A DNA stretch of 64,000 bases from Roseomonas sp. (GCA_020249775.1 JADCFA010000013.1:1-64000), one strand, 5' to 3'. Positions 1 through 9,961 are shown, counted from the stretch's first letter. Notes: generated from the letters alone by a model not told the origin. Numbers and translations: made by a program.

Positions 1-200
1 AACAGGGCGCGGATCAGCCGCTCCGGCGGGATGGATTCACGACCGAATGGCGAATGGAGCGCGTCAAAGGCTGAAGAAAGATCAGCTAATGCACTATTCA
101 CTAGGCCGCGAATAACGCGCAGCGGATGGTCAGGACGGACCCGCTTTTCAAGATCAACATAGCTGAACAGGGAACCAGGCACCGCGTCATTGCCACGTAT
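1..200 (-). pseudogene. IS1182/IS5-like transposase, N-terminal fragment running off the window
   Basis: Reading the minus strand from about position 200 to 1 gives an open frame with the typical N-terminus of IS1182-type transposases: a SYVDLEKRV segment, then RPDHPLRVIR, then FDALHSPFGR and IPPERLIRAL. This is the DUF772-like domain that precedes the DDE domain. The usual start ATG (M-R-G-N-D) reads ATA here (complement 198-200), and an in-frame stop lies further upstream, so there is no ordinary start codon. The rest of the gene, including the catalytic domain, is outside the window. Bases about 240-300 (GAATTTCAGCAGCGTGCTAA) look like the terminal region of such an element, but its exact end cannot be fixed. 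Probably an inactive copy. Confidence 0.7.
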
Positions 201-289
201 TGCAACCTCGATCAAATGCGAGGGCAGTGAATCATAAATGCAGGGATCAGGCTACGAATTTCAGCAGCGTGCTAATCCAACTGGCGTTT

Positions 290-668
290 GGTTAGAATAT
301 CAAACAGTGTGGCCGTGGGGCGGAGCCGTGTTCGGGCATGCGGCGGTACGGGGGGTGCTAGATGTGCCATGAAAGGCGTCCGACCATGTCTCCGGCGAGT
401 AGCCGCGTCCATTGCTGCCAGTGCTGGTCGGTTCGATGGACCGTCACATCGCATACCAGCTCACTGCCGCGGCGGCTTTTTTTTTATGGAGCAAGCTCAC
501 ATCCGGCACGCCGTGCTTGCAGCAGAGTTGAGATACCTTCGCCCGAGCTGCAAATTCCAGAAAATCTGGTCTTCCATGAAACGTAATCTACGCATTGCCT
601 GATTTCCATACTCTAAAGAACATTACGGTAACAAATTCTCTCGGTAAATGTCCCCATTTCGGTGCAGG
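290..668. other. Non-coding stretch between IS end and deacetylase gene
   Basis: No open frame here has recognisable protein character. The stretch holds a run of nine T at about 478-486 after a short GC-rich palindrome. It lies downstream of the deacetylase gene (minus strand) and behind the IS remnant. I see no convincing promoter or RNA gene. Confidence 0.4.
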
Positions 669-1574
669 TCACATCCCCGCCTGCACCTTGCACCAGCGCG
701 CCACTTCCTCATGTGTCGCGAACCAGACATCGCCAAAACTTTTCATATGCTGCACCAACCGATCGAGCAGCGCGATGCGGCTGCGATGGCCGATAACATG
801 CGGGTGCATGGTCAGCAGGAACAAGCCACCTTCGCGATAGGCGCCTTCAAATTCGGCGGTGAACACCTCCTCCACGCTTGAAGGGGGCGTATAGGGGCGG
901 AGTGCAGAAAAGCGCAGCATGTTGAAATAAACCGCATCATCACGGATCCATTCCGGTGGCAATTCCACAATGCCGGTCGCCTCGCCCTGATCGAGCAATT
1001 CATAGGCATCATCATCCGCCATCAGCGATGAGTCATAAAGCAAACCCAATTCGCGGATGATCGAAAGCGTATCCACCGAAAAATCCCAAGAAGCCGTGCG
1101 GATGCCCACGGGCCGCCGACCTGTCAGTTTTTCCAGCGTATCGGCAGCGCGGAAGGTCAGGTCACGTTCCACGCCTGGCGGCAATTGCGTATTGGCCTCA
1201 TGGATCCAGGAATGGATGCCGATTTCATGGCCCTCATCCGCCACACCGCGCACCTCATCCGGGTGCAATAGGGCCGAGACACCAGGGTAGAAGAAGCTTG
1301 CCTTGATGTCGTGGCGCGCGAGCAAGGCGCGGATGCGCGGCACGCCCTGGCGCGCGCCATATTGCCCCTGGCTGATGCGCATCGGGCTTTCATCGGCATC
1401 GCGCAGCGGAATGGTCTCATGATCCGCATCGAAGGAAAGCGAAACACAGCAGCGCGCCCCATTGGGCCAGGAAGCGGGCGCCAAGGATCGCCCGGCGCGG
1501 GCGCGGCCCACAATTTCGCGCCATTGTGCTTCGGGCCATTCCCAGGGGGCTGGGCGCTTGGTGTCATTTGTCAT
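669..1574 (-). CDS. Polysaccharide deacetylase family protein (carbohydrate esterase 4-like)
   Basis: A 301-residue protein of the NodB/CE4 deacetylase fold, which removes acetyl or similar groups from N-acetylated sugars; PuuE-like members of the superfamily act on small amides. The first metal-binding motif is SFDADHE near residue 45, and the second is HSWIHEA near residue 122. The GIRTASWDFS segment corresponds to the family's R-x-P/W motif. There is no signal peptide, so it probably acts in the cytoplasm, which favours a PuuE-like small-molecule role over cell-wall work. The start is at 1574 because AGGAG lies seven bases upstream; an ATG at 1598 has no such site. Substrate unknown. Confidence 0.8.
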   Translation of the reverse strand: MTNDTKRPAPWEWPEAQWREIVGRARAGRSLAPASWPNGARCCVSLSFDADHETIPLRDADESPMRISQGQYGARQGVPRIRALLARHDIKASFFYPGVSALLHPDEVRGVADEGHEIGIHSWIHEANTQLPPGVERDLTFRAADTLEKLTGRRPVGIRTASWDFSVDTLSIIRELGLLYDSSLMADDDAYELLDQGEATGIVELPPEWIRDDAVYFNMLRFSALRPYTPPSSVEEVFTAEFEGAYREGGLFLLTMHPHVIGHRSRIALLDRLVQHMKSFGDVWFATHEEVARWCKVQAGM

Positions 1575-1717
1575 GCTTTGCTCCTGCAACTGCGCCATTC
1601 AGGGCGGCGGCGTTATGGTGATCTGATGCTCATCGTGCGCCCATGGGACGCATCACGCCAGCCCCTCAAGACCGCGTCTTACATAGCTGCGAAGATCGCC
1701 GCCGCACGGGCGAAACG

Positions 1718-3034
1718 CTAAAAAGAAAGGCTGACTTGCAGGCCCACGGCCATCCCATTTACCGTATTGCCTGATTGGCGGATTTGCCGGGCGTCAATGA
1801 AGGCGCTGATGGGTTTCAGCGCCTTGACCCCGGTCAATTCCTCAAAATCCACTGAAAGATTGAGCACATTTTGCCGGATGGTCGCTTCCGATACGGATCG
1901 CGTATCATTTTCCCGGCGCGATAATGCGGCGTAGGTAATGCCAATCCCTCCGCGGGAGAGCGTGGCGGCGGCGGTGCTCCATGTGACAGTGAGCCCTTCA
2001 AGGCCGCCAGCCTGGTCGCGCTTGGCCAATTCCAGCACCGGTTCCAAGGTAACATCCCAGGGCAGAGGAAATTTCGCGAAGACTGTCCCGACAGCGCCGA
2101 ATTCAGTGGCGGGCCGGCCGAGGGAAGCGGCATCATCGCCTGGCTTCTGCCATGCCAGCGCGCCAGTATAGCCAAGCTGGCCGCCCGGTATCACGATCCG
2201 ATCCGCGCCAAGCGAGGCCACCATACTCCCAAGCGATCCGTTATTGCCTGCGCCGCCAACCTCCACCGAGGAAGTCCAACGCTGGATGTTATTGTAGCTT
2301 GTCTCGCCGCTTGTTGGGTCTGTCACGGCTTTGCTTTGCAGCCAACGCGGGTGAAAAGCGCCATAGGATAGTGGGGAGTTATCCGCGCCAAAGGCTTCAA
2401 GCTGAACACTCAGCCGGCCAAGCGCTTCCGGCAGGCCAAGGATCTGATGCAGCCGCAAGCGCGTGCCCGCGCCAAGCCTTTCGCGCATTTCATAATCAGC
2501 GGCGGCGGTTCCCGCATAAATTCCGGGAAGATTGTCCAAGGCCCAGCCAAAGCGGGGATGGATCTTGCCACCGAAGACATCCACAGCCCCATGCCGCCAG
2601 CGAAGCTGCAGCACTTCAAGATAGAGCGTTGATGGCGGCAGAAGCCCCTGCCCGGCCTCCAGCGCTGCAACAGGTTCAAAGCGCAAGCGCCCGGTCACGC
2701 TGAAGGCCTCATCCAGCCGCGCAAAGCCGGTCAGCGCGGAGGCGTTGTAGAGCGATTCAGCGGATTTCCCGCCCGGATCGGCGCCTCGATTTTCATAGGC
2801 GAATAGGCTTTCAAACAAATAGGTGACGGCCGGGGGCGCTGGTGGCGCTTCCTGCGGCGCGACTGGTGCGGCCTCGGCCCTTTCACGTTCCTGATCGAGA
2901 ATCTGCTGCTCGACAGAAGGCAGGCGCAAACGCGGGGAACTCCGCGCACGCGATTTCGCCCAGGCGTCCTCGCTGCAGAGCAACAACACCAGGCCGGAAA
3001 GCGCGACATGCCAGAACCGATTCGGCTTGGTCAT
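1718..3034 (-). CDS. Putative outer-membrane beta-barrel (porin-like) protein
   Basis: A 438-residue predicted exported protein. The chosen start at 3034 opens a clear signal peptide (MTKPNRFWHVALSGLVLLL, then SEDAWA and a cleavage-like site). The reading frame stays open for another 110 codons upstream, but that part is low-complexity and runs towards the divergent amidase gene. After a charged, proline-rich linker (residues about 30-70), the chain consists of alternating polar/hydrophobic stretches typical of beta strands and ends in SLSF, with the terminal Phe expected for BAM-dependent barrels. No specific porin family was recognised. The gene is divergent from the amidase, with about 95 bases between starts. 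Confidence 0.65.
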   Translation of the reverse strand: MTKPNRFWHVALSGLVLLLCSEDAWAKSRARSSPRLRLPSVEQQILDQERERAEAAPVAPQEAPPAPPAVTYLFESLFAYENRGADPGGKSAESLYNASALTGFARLDEAFSVTGRLRFEPVAALEAGQGLLPPSTLYLEVLQLRWRHGAVDVFGGKIHPRFGWALDNLPGIYAGTAAADYEMRERLGAGTRLRLHQILGLPEALGRLSVQLEAFGADNSPLSYGAFHPRWLQSKAVTDPTSGETSYNNIQRWTSSVEVGGAGNNGSLGSMVASLGADRIVIPGGQLGYTGALAWQKPGDDAASLGRPATEFGAVGTVFAKFPLPWDVTLEPVLELAKRDQAGGLEGLTVTWSTAAATLSRGGIGITYAALSRRENDTRSVSEATIRQNVLNLSVDFEELTGVKALKPISAFIDARQIRQSGNTVNGMAVGLQVSLSF

Positions 3035-3129
3035 ATGGGGAGCATAGAATGACCAACGGGCATGGTCAGCATCTTGCCGCGCCGAAGGGAGAAGCGCACC
3101 TTCGCCATCTGCCCCGATGGATATGTGCC

Positions 3130-4533
3130 ATGAGCGATACCGATCCCGCCTTGATGTCCGCCGAAACCCTGCTTGGGCTTTACGCGCGCCGGCGCCTTTC
3201 GCCGGTGGAGGCGCTGAAGGCCGTTTTGGAGCGCGTCGCGCGCTATAATCCTTGGGTGAATGCCTTTGCAGCGATGAACCCGCGTGCCTTGCAGGCAGCG
3301 GGCGAGGCGGAGGCGCGCTGGCAGGCGGGCAGGCCAATGGGCGCCTTGGATGGCGTGCCGGCAACGGTGAAGGATTTGCTGAACCTATCGGGTTTCCCCA
3401 CCAGGCGCGGCAGCCGCACCACAGATGCGACGCCGGCGACCGAGGACGCCCCCGCTGTGCTGGGGCTTAAGCAGTCTGGCGCGGTGATTATTGGCAAGAC
3501 CACCACCACGGAATTCGGCTGGAAATCGCCGGGCGATTGCCCGCTGCATGGCATTACGCGCAATCCCTGGAACCCCAAGCGCACGCCGGGCGGGTCATCT
3601 TCCGGCGCCGGGGCGGCGGGGGCGGCCTGTTTTGGGCCGCTCAATATCGGCACGGATGCGGGGGGTTCCATTCGCATCCCGGCGGCCTATTGCGGGCTGG
3701 TCGGCATGAAGCCTTCCTTCGGGCGCATTCCGCAATGGCCGCTTGGCGCCTTTGGCCATGTCGCGGTGGCCGGCCCCATGACGCGCACGGTGCGCGATGC
3801 CGCGCTGATGTTTGGCGCCATGGCGCGGCACGACCTGCGCGACCCCTATGCGTTGCCGGATGATCCGCGCGATTGGCTTGCTGGCATCGAAGATGGAGTC
3901 GCGGGGCTGCGTGTGGCTGTGGTGCGGCGGATGGGCTTCGCGCCTCCCCTGGATGCGGAAGGCGAGGATGTGCTGGCCGCCGCAGCGCGGCTTTTGGAGG
4001 AACAGGGCGCGATTGTGGAAGAAGCTGATCCCGGCCTGCCCGACACCCGCGCCATTTTCGGCCGCGTCTGGGGCGTGGCTTTGGCGCGCATCATCGCCAC
4101 TACGCCGGAAGACAAGCGCGATCTGCTCGATGCCGGCATTGCCGAGGTTGCGGCACGGGAAGGTGAAATGCTCGCCGTGGATTATTTGGTCGCCGAGGCG
4201 ATGCGCCTGGAAGCGGCCCATGCCATGGCGCGGTTCCATCAGCGCTATGATCTGGTGCTGACCGCCTGCACGCCAACGGCGGCCTTCGCCGCGGATCAAC
4301 CGACCATCCGCCCGGCGGAAGCGCTCTGGCGCGATTGGGCGCCCTGGACCTTCGCCTTCAACCTGACGCGCCAACCGGCGATTTCCGTGCCGGTGGCGCT
4401 GGACGCTGAGGGCATGCCACGCGCGGTGCAGATGGTGGCCGCACTCTACCGCGATGATCTGGCACTGCGCGGGGCGCGTGCCCTGGAACGCGCGGCAAGT
4501 TTCGCATCATTTGTGCGTGACATCGCGAGCTAG
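3130..4533 (+). CDS. Amidase, amidase-signature family (GatA/AtzF-like)
   Basis: A 467-residue amidase-signature enzyme that hydrolyses a carboxamide. The Ser-cisSer-Lys triad is visible: Lys81 in ATVKDLL, Ser156 in PGGSSSGAG and Ser180 in GTDAGGSIR. The 75- and 24-residue spacings match GatA. The start at 3130 (MSDTDPA) avoids overlap with the divergent porin-like gene; the open frame extends further upstream without amidase similarity. There is no gatB or gatC nearby, so a catabolic amidase is more likely than a tRNA amidotransferase subunit. Its stop codon is immediately followed, in the same frame, by an IS256 transposase remnant. The final residues could therefore have been altered by that insertion, although the length is normal. 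Confidence 0.85.
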   Translation: MSDTDPALMSAETLLGLYARRRLSPVEALKAVLERVARYNPWVNAFAAMNPRALQAAGEAEARWQAGRPMGALDGVPATVKDLLNLSGFPTRRGSRTTDATPATEDAPAVLGLKQSGAVIIGKTTTTEFGWKSPGDCPLHGITRNPWNPKRTPGGSSSGAGAAGAACFGPLNIGTDAGGSIRIPAAYCGLVGMKPSFGRIPQWPLGAFGHVAVAGPMTRTVRDAALMFGAMARHDLRDPYALPDDPRDWLAGIEDGVAGLRVAVVRRMGFAPPLDAEGEDVLAAAARLLEEQGAIVEEADPGLPDTRAIFGRVWGVALARIIATTPEDKRDLLDAGIAEVAAREGEMLAVDYLVAEAMRLEAAHAMARFHQRYDLVLTACTPTAAFAADQPTIRPAEALWRDWAPWTFAFNLTRQPAISVPVALDAEGMPRAVQMVAALYRDDLALRGARALERAASFASFVRDIAS

Positions 4534-5310
4534 CAGCCTGAGGCGGTTACCGAATGGCAGGGCCGCCCGCTTGATACTTGTTATCCGCTGGTCTTTTTCG
4601 ACGCGATCCGGGCAAAGATCCGCGATGAGGGCTTTGTTCGCAATAAGGCGATCTATATCGCGCTTGGTATCTTGCCAGATGGGACCAAGGAAATCCTCGG
4701 CCTCTGGATCGAACAGACCGAAGGGGCCAAGTTCTGGCTGCGCGTCATGAACGAGCTCAGGAACCGAGGTGTCGCCGATATCCTGATTGCCATTGTTGAT
4801 GGCCTCAAGGGCTTTCCGGAGGCGATCAATGCGGTGTTTCCACAAACCGTGGTGCAGACCTGCATTGTACATCTGATCCGCAATTCCATGAGCTTTGCGT
4901 CCTGGAAGGACAGGAAGGCGATTGCAGGGGCGCTGCGCGGCGTCTACCGGGCTGACAATGCCGAAGCCGGCCTGGCCGCCCTGGAGGCCTTTGAGGCGGG
5001 TCCATGGGGCCGAAAATACCCGGCCATCACGCAAAGCTGGCGCCGACATTGGGACCAGGTGATACCGTTCTATGCGTTCAGCCCGCCGATACGCCGGATC
5101 ATTTACACAACGAATGCGATCGAGGCCTTGAATTCAAGGCTCCGCCGGGCGGTGCGCGTGCGTGGCCATTTCCCGGGTGACGAGGCGGCGATGAAGCTGC
5201 TATACCTTGCTCTTAATCGAGCGGTCGAAGAATGGAAGCGGCCGCCGCGCGAGTGGTGCGAGGCCAAAACTCAATTCGCCATCCTGTTCGGCGATAGGTT
5301 CCTGGGCTGA
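4534..5310 (+). pseudogene. IS256 (mutator-type) transposase remnant, 5' truncated
   Basis: Open frame from just after the amidase stop codon to 5310. It encodes about the C-terminal 60 percent of an IS256-family transposase. The three DDE regions are present: VFFDAIRAK, then AIVDGLKGFPEA, then TTNAIEALNSRLRR, plus the family's QTCIVHLIR motif. The end (QFAILFGDRF) is normal for the family. The N-terminal DNA-binding part is missing; the first ATG is only at 4672, after the first catalytic Asp. The remnant is in the same frame as the amidase, separated by its TAG. The right end of the element probably lies near 5350 (ATGACGGATAGGCCC). It cannot encode a functional transposase. Confidence 0.85.
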
Positions 5311-5403
5311 TGAATAACACCGACCTCGCGCACAAAATGACGGATAGGCCCTACTATTCCAGCCTAAAGCGCCAGAGTTTTCCGACTGTGCCGACCATAC
5401 GCC

Positions 5404-6360
5404 TCACCCGCGCCATGCAAACAGCAGCAAAAGGCTCCGCTGCAAGATGCTTTCATTGTCATCGGATATCAGCGCCACCAGCGTCTGATCGCCAAAGCGC
5501 GTCACCGCCACGGCTTCCCAATTCTCGGCAGGCAAGGGCGCGTCATCAAGCATCAGGATTGGCTCGCCACGCAGCACCGTGCCTTCGCGGGCTGAGCGCA
5601 ACGCAGCGGGCGCGGTCAGCACCAGCCGGGCGCTGAAACCGCCCAAAAGGCTGAAGCGCCGTTCCAAGACCAGCGCGCTGCCATCGGGAAGGATCGCTGC
5701 ATCGGTTGGGTGAAAGCCAGGCGCGGGCTGCCAATAAAGTGGCACCCAACGCCCCGGCACCCCAAGCCAGGCATGGCGCAATTCAGGCCGCTCGGGCGGC
5801 GCGAAAGTCTCGGCAATGGCGAAAAGCCGGCCATCTTGCAGCACGGCCAGGCTCTCCAACCCGCCATTGGCTGGCGCGTTTTCCAAGCCCGGTGGCGGCG
5901 CGACATAGGCGCCCGGCCCATCCAGCCGGCGGAAGGCGCGGATGCGGTGCCGCCGTTCAAAGGCCACCAGCCAGGTGCCATCGGGCAGCCGCGCGAGCGC
6001 TTCGGCATCGGCATTGAAACCGCGCAGCAAAGCCCGCCCGGCCTCATCGCGCAAGGGCCCGTGGTGGAGCGGGTACAGGCCAATCGGCGTCAGTCCATCC
6101 AACACAAGCCGCGCTTCGGCCCAATGGCCGCGATCACTGATCAGCGTCAGCGTCAAATCCGGCGCCAGATGCGCCCCGGAAAAACCGCCACCGCCCAAAG
6201 CCTTGGCATCAATCACCAGCCCGCCAAGCGGGCGCAAAGGACCGGGGAGATCGGGCAGCGCGAAAGGCTGTGCGGCATTCTGCGCCGCCACCGGGGCAGC
6301 GCTGGAAGCAAGTAACGCCGCAAGCAGGGCGCGGCGCGACAGCAAAGGCGCCGGCCCCAT
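5404..6360 (-). CDS. Secreted esterase-like / phytase-like beta-propeller protein
   Basis: A 318-residue protein resembling the 'esterase-like activity of phytase' family. Visible features are GGLVIDAKALGGGGFSG near the N-terminus, DADAEALARLPDG, GGLESLAVL and ENWEAVAV near the C-terminus, the spaced acidic motifs of a calcium-binding propeller. The start at 6360 opens a Tat-like signal (SRRALLAALLASSAAPVAAQ); the frame's earlier start at 6438 would overlap cobT. It follows cobT by 16 bases and is probably the last gene of the J-domain-cobS-cobT operon. The actual substrate is unknown; phytase activity should not be assumed. Confidence 0.7.
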   Translation of the reverse strand: MGPAPLLSRRALLAALLASSAAPVAAQNAAQPFALPDLPGPLRPLGGLVIDAKALGGGGFSGAHLAPDLTLTLISDRGHWAEARLVLDGLTPIGLYPLHHGPLRDEAGRALLRGFNADAEALARLPDGTWLVAFERRHRIRAFRRLDGPGAYVAPPPGLENAPANGGLESLAVLQDGRLFAIAETFAPPERPELRHAWLGVPGRWVPLYWQPAPGFHPTDAAILPDGSALVLERRFSLLGGFSARLVLTAPAALRSAREGTVLRGEPILMLDDAPLPAENWEAVAVTRFGDQTLVALISDDNESILQRSLLLLFAWRG

Positions 6361-6376
6361 TGGTGTGTTCAGCGCG

Positions 6377-8251
6377 TCACGCCACCATGGCGGAACGCTC
6401 GGCGGCGCTGCGCTGCCAGGCTTCCGCCGCATCCTCATCGAAAAGCTCGGCCAGCTTCTTCATCATGGTGCCGCCCAATTCCTCGGCGTCCACAATCGTC
6501 ACCGCGCGGCGGTAATAGCGCGTCACATCATGGCCGATGCCAATCGCGACCAATTCCACCGCGCCGCGGCCTTCAATCTCACCAATCACCTTGCGCAAAT
6601 GCCGTTCCAGGTAATTGCCGGGATTGACCGAAAGCGTGCTGTCATCCACCGGCGCGCCATCGGAAATCACCATCAGGATGCGGCGATGTTCAGGCCGCGC
6701 GAGCAGGCGCTTATAGGCCCATTCCAAAGCCTCACCATCAATGTTTTCCTTGAGCAAGCCCTCGCGCAGCATGAGGCCGAGATTCTTGCGCGCGCGCCGC
6801 CAGGGCGCATCGGCGGGCTTGTAGATGACATGGCGCAGATCATTCAGCCGGCCCGGATTGCGTGATTTGCCTTCCGCCACCCAGCGTTCACGGCTTTGCC
6901 CGCCCTTCCAGGCGCGTGTGGTGAAGCCAAGGATTTCTGTTTTGACCGCGCAGCGTTCCAAGGTGCGCGCCAGGATATCGCTGCACATGGCGGCAACCGT
7001 GATCGGGCGCCCGCGCATGGACCCGGAATTGTCTATCAGCAGCGTCACCACCGTGTCGCGGAAATCCGTCTCCCGCTCACGCTTATAGGACAGCGAATGG
7101 GTTGGGTTGGCGACAATGCGCGCCAGCCGCGCGACATCCAGAATGCCTTCTTCCAGATCGAAATCCCAGGCGCGCTGCTGTTGCGCGAGCAAACGCCGTT
7201 GCAGCCGATTGGCGAGTTTGGAAACCACACCCTGCAAATGGGAAAGCTGCTGGTCAAGCTGTTGGCGAAGGCGCGTCAGTTCATCCGGATCGCAAAGATC
7301 ATCGGCGGCCACCACCTCATCGAATTGCGTGGTGAAGGCGTGGTAGCGGGTGGTGTCATCCACCTGCGGCACTTCGCGGCGCTGCTGCGGGCCGCCTGGC
7401 TTGTCATCGCCATCGGCTGCCGCGCCATCTTCTTCAGATTCTTCGGCTTCTTCTTCGGATGCTTCGCCCTGCATCTGCTCGGGCTGGGCGCCGAGCATTT
7501 CATCTTCCTGTTCGGATTGGCTTTGGCCTTCGCCGGATTGATCCTGCTGGGGTGTGCTTTCGCCGCCTTCTTCGCCTTCTTCGTCCTGCTGTTCGCTTTC
7601 CGCTTCCATCTCGGCCTCCGCGAGGTCGAGCGCGGTCAGCAGCTTGCGCGCGGCGCGGGCGAAAGAACCCTGGTCTTCGGCCGTATCGGCCATTTCCATG
7701 AGGGCCTTTTCCGCATCCTCACCAATCGTGTCGCGCCATAAATCCAGCACGCGATGCGCGGCTTCCGGTGCCGCTTCGCCAGTCAGGCGTTCACGCGCAA
7801 TCAGGCCCAGCGCCGCCGGCAGCGGCATCTGGTCCTTGCGCGTCATGCGGTCATAGCCTTCCGCTTCGCATTCTTCGATCAGCTTGGCGCGCAAATTGGC
7901 CGCAACACCGGCCATGTGGCGCGATCCCACTGCTTCCACGCGCACCTGTTCCAGCGCGTCAAACACTTCCTTGGCTTCACGCCGCGTCGGGATGCGGCTG
8001 GCATGCAGCGCTTCATCATGGTGGCGGAGCTTGAGCGCGGCGGCATCCGCCGCACCGCGGAGCTTCGCCATTTCATTGGCGGGCAGCGCGCGGGTTGGCA
8101 GCGGCAGGCGCACGCGCTTGCCGGCAACGCCGGAAGGCCCCGGCTGGAAAGCCACCTGCACTTCCGCATCGGCATGCGCCATGGCGCGCAACACGCCCGC
8201 GGTGGCGCGCTTGAATTCTTCCTGCCGGGTCAGATCCTGCTTGCCGCTCAT
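6377..8251 (-). CDS. cobT: Aerobic cobaltochelatase subunit CobT
   Basis: A 624-residue CobT. With CobS it forms the AAA+/VWA motor that drives CobN to insert cobalt into hydrogenobyrinate a,c-diamide in aerobic B12 synthesis. Residues 1-210 are the conserved N-terminal region. Residues about 215-285 are an extremely acidic Glu/Gln/Ser linker. The C-terminal third is a VWA domain with the MIDAS motif DNSGSMRG at 407-414 and a later SDGAPVDD. The start at 8251 (MSGKQDL) has AGAGAGAG upstream; an ATG at 8269 is less likely. It lies 58 bases after cobS. The cobN gene is not in the window. The acidic linker makes long spurious plus-strand frames. Confidence 0.95.
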   Translation of the reverse strand: MSGKQDLTRQEEFKRATAGVLRAMAHADAEVQVAFQPGPSGVAGKRVRLPLPTRALPANEMAKLRGAADAAALKLRHHDEALHASRIPTRREAKEVFDALEQVRVEAVGSRHMAGVAANLRAKLIEECEAEGYDRMTRKDQMPLPAALGLIARERLTGEAAPEAAHRVLDLWRDTIGEDAEKALMEMADTAEDQGSFARAARKLLTALDLAEAEMEAESEQQDEEGEEGGESTPQQDQSGEGQSQSEQEDEMLGAQPEQMQGEASEEEAEESEEDGAAADGDDKPGGPQQRREVPQVDDTTRYHAFTTQFDEVVAADDLCDPDELTRLRQQLDQQLSHLQGVVSKLANRLQRRLLAQQQRAWDFDLEEGILDVARLARIVANPTHSLSYKRERETDFRDTVVTLLIDNSGSMRGRPITVAAMCSDILARTLERCAVKTEILGFTTRAWKGGQSRERWVAEGKSRNPGRLNDLRHVIYKPADAPWRRARKNLGLMLREGLLKENIDGEALEWAYKRLLARPEHRRILMVISDGAPVDDSTLSVNPGNYLERHLRKVIGEIEGRGAVELVAIGIGHDVTRYYRRAVTIVDAEELGGTMMKKLAELFDEDAAEAWQRSAAERSAMVA

Positions 8252-8309
8252 GATTACTCTCTCTGGCATGCAATGGCGGCGTCAGGGGCTGACGCCGCCG
8301 TTACTGGGT

Positions 8310-9317
8310 TCAGCCCGCCTTGCGGAGCATGGAGCCCGAGGGCAATTCCTCATTGAAGCAGCGCTGGTAGTATTCAGCGACCGTGCTGCGTTCCGCCTCA
8401 TCGCATTTATTCAGGAAGGAAAGGCGGAAGGCGAAGCCGACATCACCGAAAATCTTGGCGTTATCGGCCCAGGTGATGACGGTGCGTGGCGACATAACAG
8501 TGCTGATATCGCCTGCGATGAAGCCGGCGCGCGTCAGATCCGCCAGCGCCACCATGGCTTCCACCTGCTTCTTCATCTTGGCGTCACCCTCGGCGCCAAG
8601 CTTGGCCAGCACGATTTCCGTTTCCTGCTTATGCGGCAGGTAGTTCAGGGTGGCGACGATGTTCCAACGGTCCATCTGGCCCTGATTGATCTGCTGCGTG
8701 CCGTGGTAAAGCCCGGTGGTATCGCCAAGCCCGACGGTATTCGCGGTGGCGAAAAGCCGGAAATACGGGTTGGGGCGAATGACGCGGCTTTGATCGAGCA
8801 GGGTCAGCTTGCCTTCCACTTCCAGCACGCGCTGGATGACGAACATCACATCCGGGCGGCCGGCATCATATTCGTCAAACACCAGGGCGCAGGGGTGTTG
8901 CAGCGCCCAGGGCAGAATGCCTTCGCGGAATTCCGTGACCTGCTGGCCATCCTTCAGCACGATGGCGTCCTTGCCGATCAGGTCAATACGGCTGATGTGG
9001 CTATCAAGGTTCACGCGAATGCAAGGCCAATTCAGCCGCGCCGCCACCTGTTCGATATGGGTGGATTTCCCGGTGCCATGATAGCCCTGGATCATGACGC
9101 GGCGATTGAAGGCAAAGCCCGCGATGATCGCCAGCGTCGTTTCCTTGTCGAAGCGATAGCTGGTGTCAATTTCAGGCACATGTTCCGTGCGCACCGAAAA
9201 GGCGGGCACATCCATATCCACATCCACGCCAAAGGCCTCACGCGCCTTGACGGTGGTATCCGGGGCAGAAATCGCCGAGGTCGGCTTGATATCGGCAATA
9301 GGGGCGATTTTGTTCAT
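8310..9317 (-). CDS. cobS: Aerobic cobaltochelatase subunit CobS
   Basis: A 335-residue AAA+ ATPase subunit of cobaltochelatase, of normal length. Walker A is GYHGTGKST at residues 78-86, and Walker B is ALVFDEY at about 144-150. A sensor-type ATAN ([11 protein letters not shown]) and an arginine-rich C-terminal region complete the module. The N-terminus carries the CobS-specific segment preceding the AAA domain. It is transcribed after a J-domain gene (59 bases) and before cobT, so assembly of the CobST ring is probably co-regulated. A cobalamin riboswitch was looked for upstream and not seen. Confidence 0.95.
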   Translation of the reverse strand: MNKIAPIADIKPTSAISAPDTTVKAREAFGVDVDMDVPAFSVRTEHVPEIDTSYRFDKETTLAIIAGFAFNRRVMIQGYHGTGKSTHIEQVAARLNWPCIRVNLDSHISRIDLIGKDAIVLKDGQQVTEFREGILPWALQHPCALVFDEYDAGRPDVMFVIQRVLEVEGKLTLLDQSRVIRPNPYFRLFATANTVGLGDTTGLYHGTQQINQGQMDRWNIVATLNYLPHKQETEIVLAKLGAEGDAKMKKQVEAMVALADLTRAGFIAGDISTVMSPRTVITWADNAKIFGDVGFAFRLSFLNKCDEAERSTVAEYYQRCFNEELPSGSMLRKAG

Positions 9318-9376
9318 CGCGGCTCAGGTTCCATGCATTGGGAAGAGGGGAGTTTAGGCCGGTAATGCCAATCCGG

Positions 9377-9961
9377 CTACCCGGCGGCGGCAGGTTGTTT
9401 CGCCAGGCGATGACGCAACAGGCTATAGGCGCGGTTGATATCCTTCAAACGCTCCTCTGCCTGCTTGTCGCCGCCGGTGGCATCGGGGTGGTGCTGCTTC
9501 GCTAGATCCTTGTAGCGGGCACGCAATTCCGCCGAACCAAGCGGCCATTTGAGCCCCAAAAGGTCGAGCGCGGCGCGCAGTTCCGGGGGCACGACGCTTT
9601 CGGGCGGCTGGCGGCGCGGCGTTGGGGCTTCCGCGCCCAATACGCCCAAGGGGTCGCGCAGGATTTCGGGGTCAAAGCGGCCGGACCCGCCCACCCGCCC
9701 AAGCGGCCAGGTGGGGCGCTGCCAGGAGGTGTCGGCGCGCAGACAGGCTTCGATCTCATCCGGGCCCATGCCCTTATAGAAATCCCAACTGGCGTTGTAG
9801 GCGCGCACATGATCCAGGCAGAACCAGTGGAAATCGCGCAAGGACCGGTCCCGGGGGGCGCGATACTGCCCCGGTTCGGCGCAATCGGGCGCATCGCAAA
9901 GCCGCCCAGGGGGCGCTGCGTCATCAGGGGCATAGGCCTTGCGTCGTTTGCGCGCGAACAT
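9377..9961 (-). CDS. J-domain (DnaJ-like) co-chaperone with N-terminal Cys-rich segment
   Basis: A 194-residue protein with a C-terminal J domain (about residues 125-188) holding the HPD motif in KQHHPDATGG, which stimulates the Hsp70 ATPase. The N-terminal part has a CDAPDC pair and a CLDH motif that together look like a small zinc site, followed by a proline-rich linker. It lacks the Gly/Phe and zinc-finger repeats of DnaJ, so it is a specialised (type III) J protein. Its position directly ahead of cobS-cobT suggests a role in assembling or remodelling the chelatase, but that is inference. Divergent from bolA. Confidence 0.85.
   Translation of the reverse strand: MFARKRRKAYAPDDAAPPGRLCDAPDCAEPGQYRAPRDRSLRDFHWFCLDHVRAYNASWDFYKGMGPDEIEACLRADTSWQRPTWPLGRVGGSGRFDPEILRDPLGVLGAEAPTPRRQPPESVVPPELRAALDLLGLKWPLGSAELRARYKDLAKQHHPDATGGDKQAEERLKDINRAYSLLRHRLAKQPAAAG

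Noticed and set aside
464-487. GC palindrome followed by nine T, resembling a terminator
   Set aside because: The stem closes only as three base pairs with a usable loop, and no gene on the plus strand ends just before it.
6896-7741. 281-codon plus-strand frame rich in Phe, Leu and Ala, looking like a membrane protein
   Set aside because: It is the complement of the acidic linker and neighbouring parts of cobT; codon bias belongs to the cobT frame and it has no ribosome site.
7884-9365. 493-codon plus-strand frame over cobS and cobT
   Set aside because: Antisense to two well-recognised genes, with no domain character.
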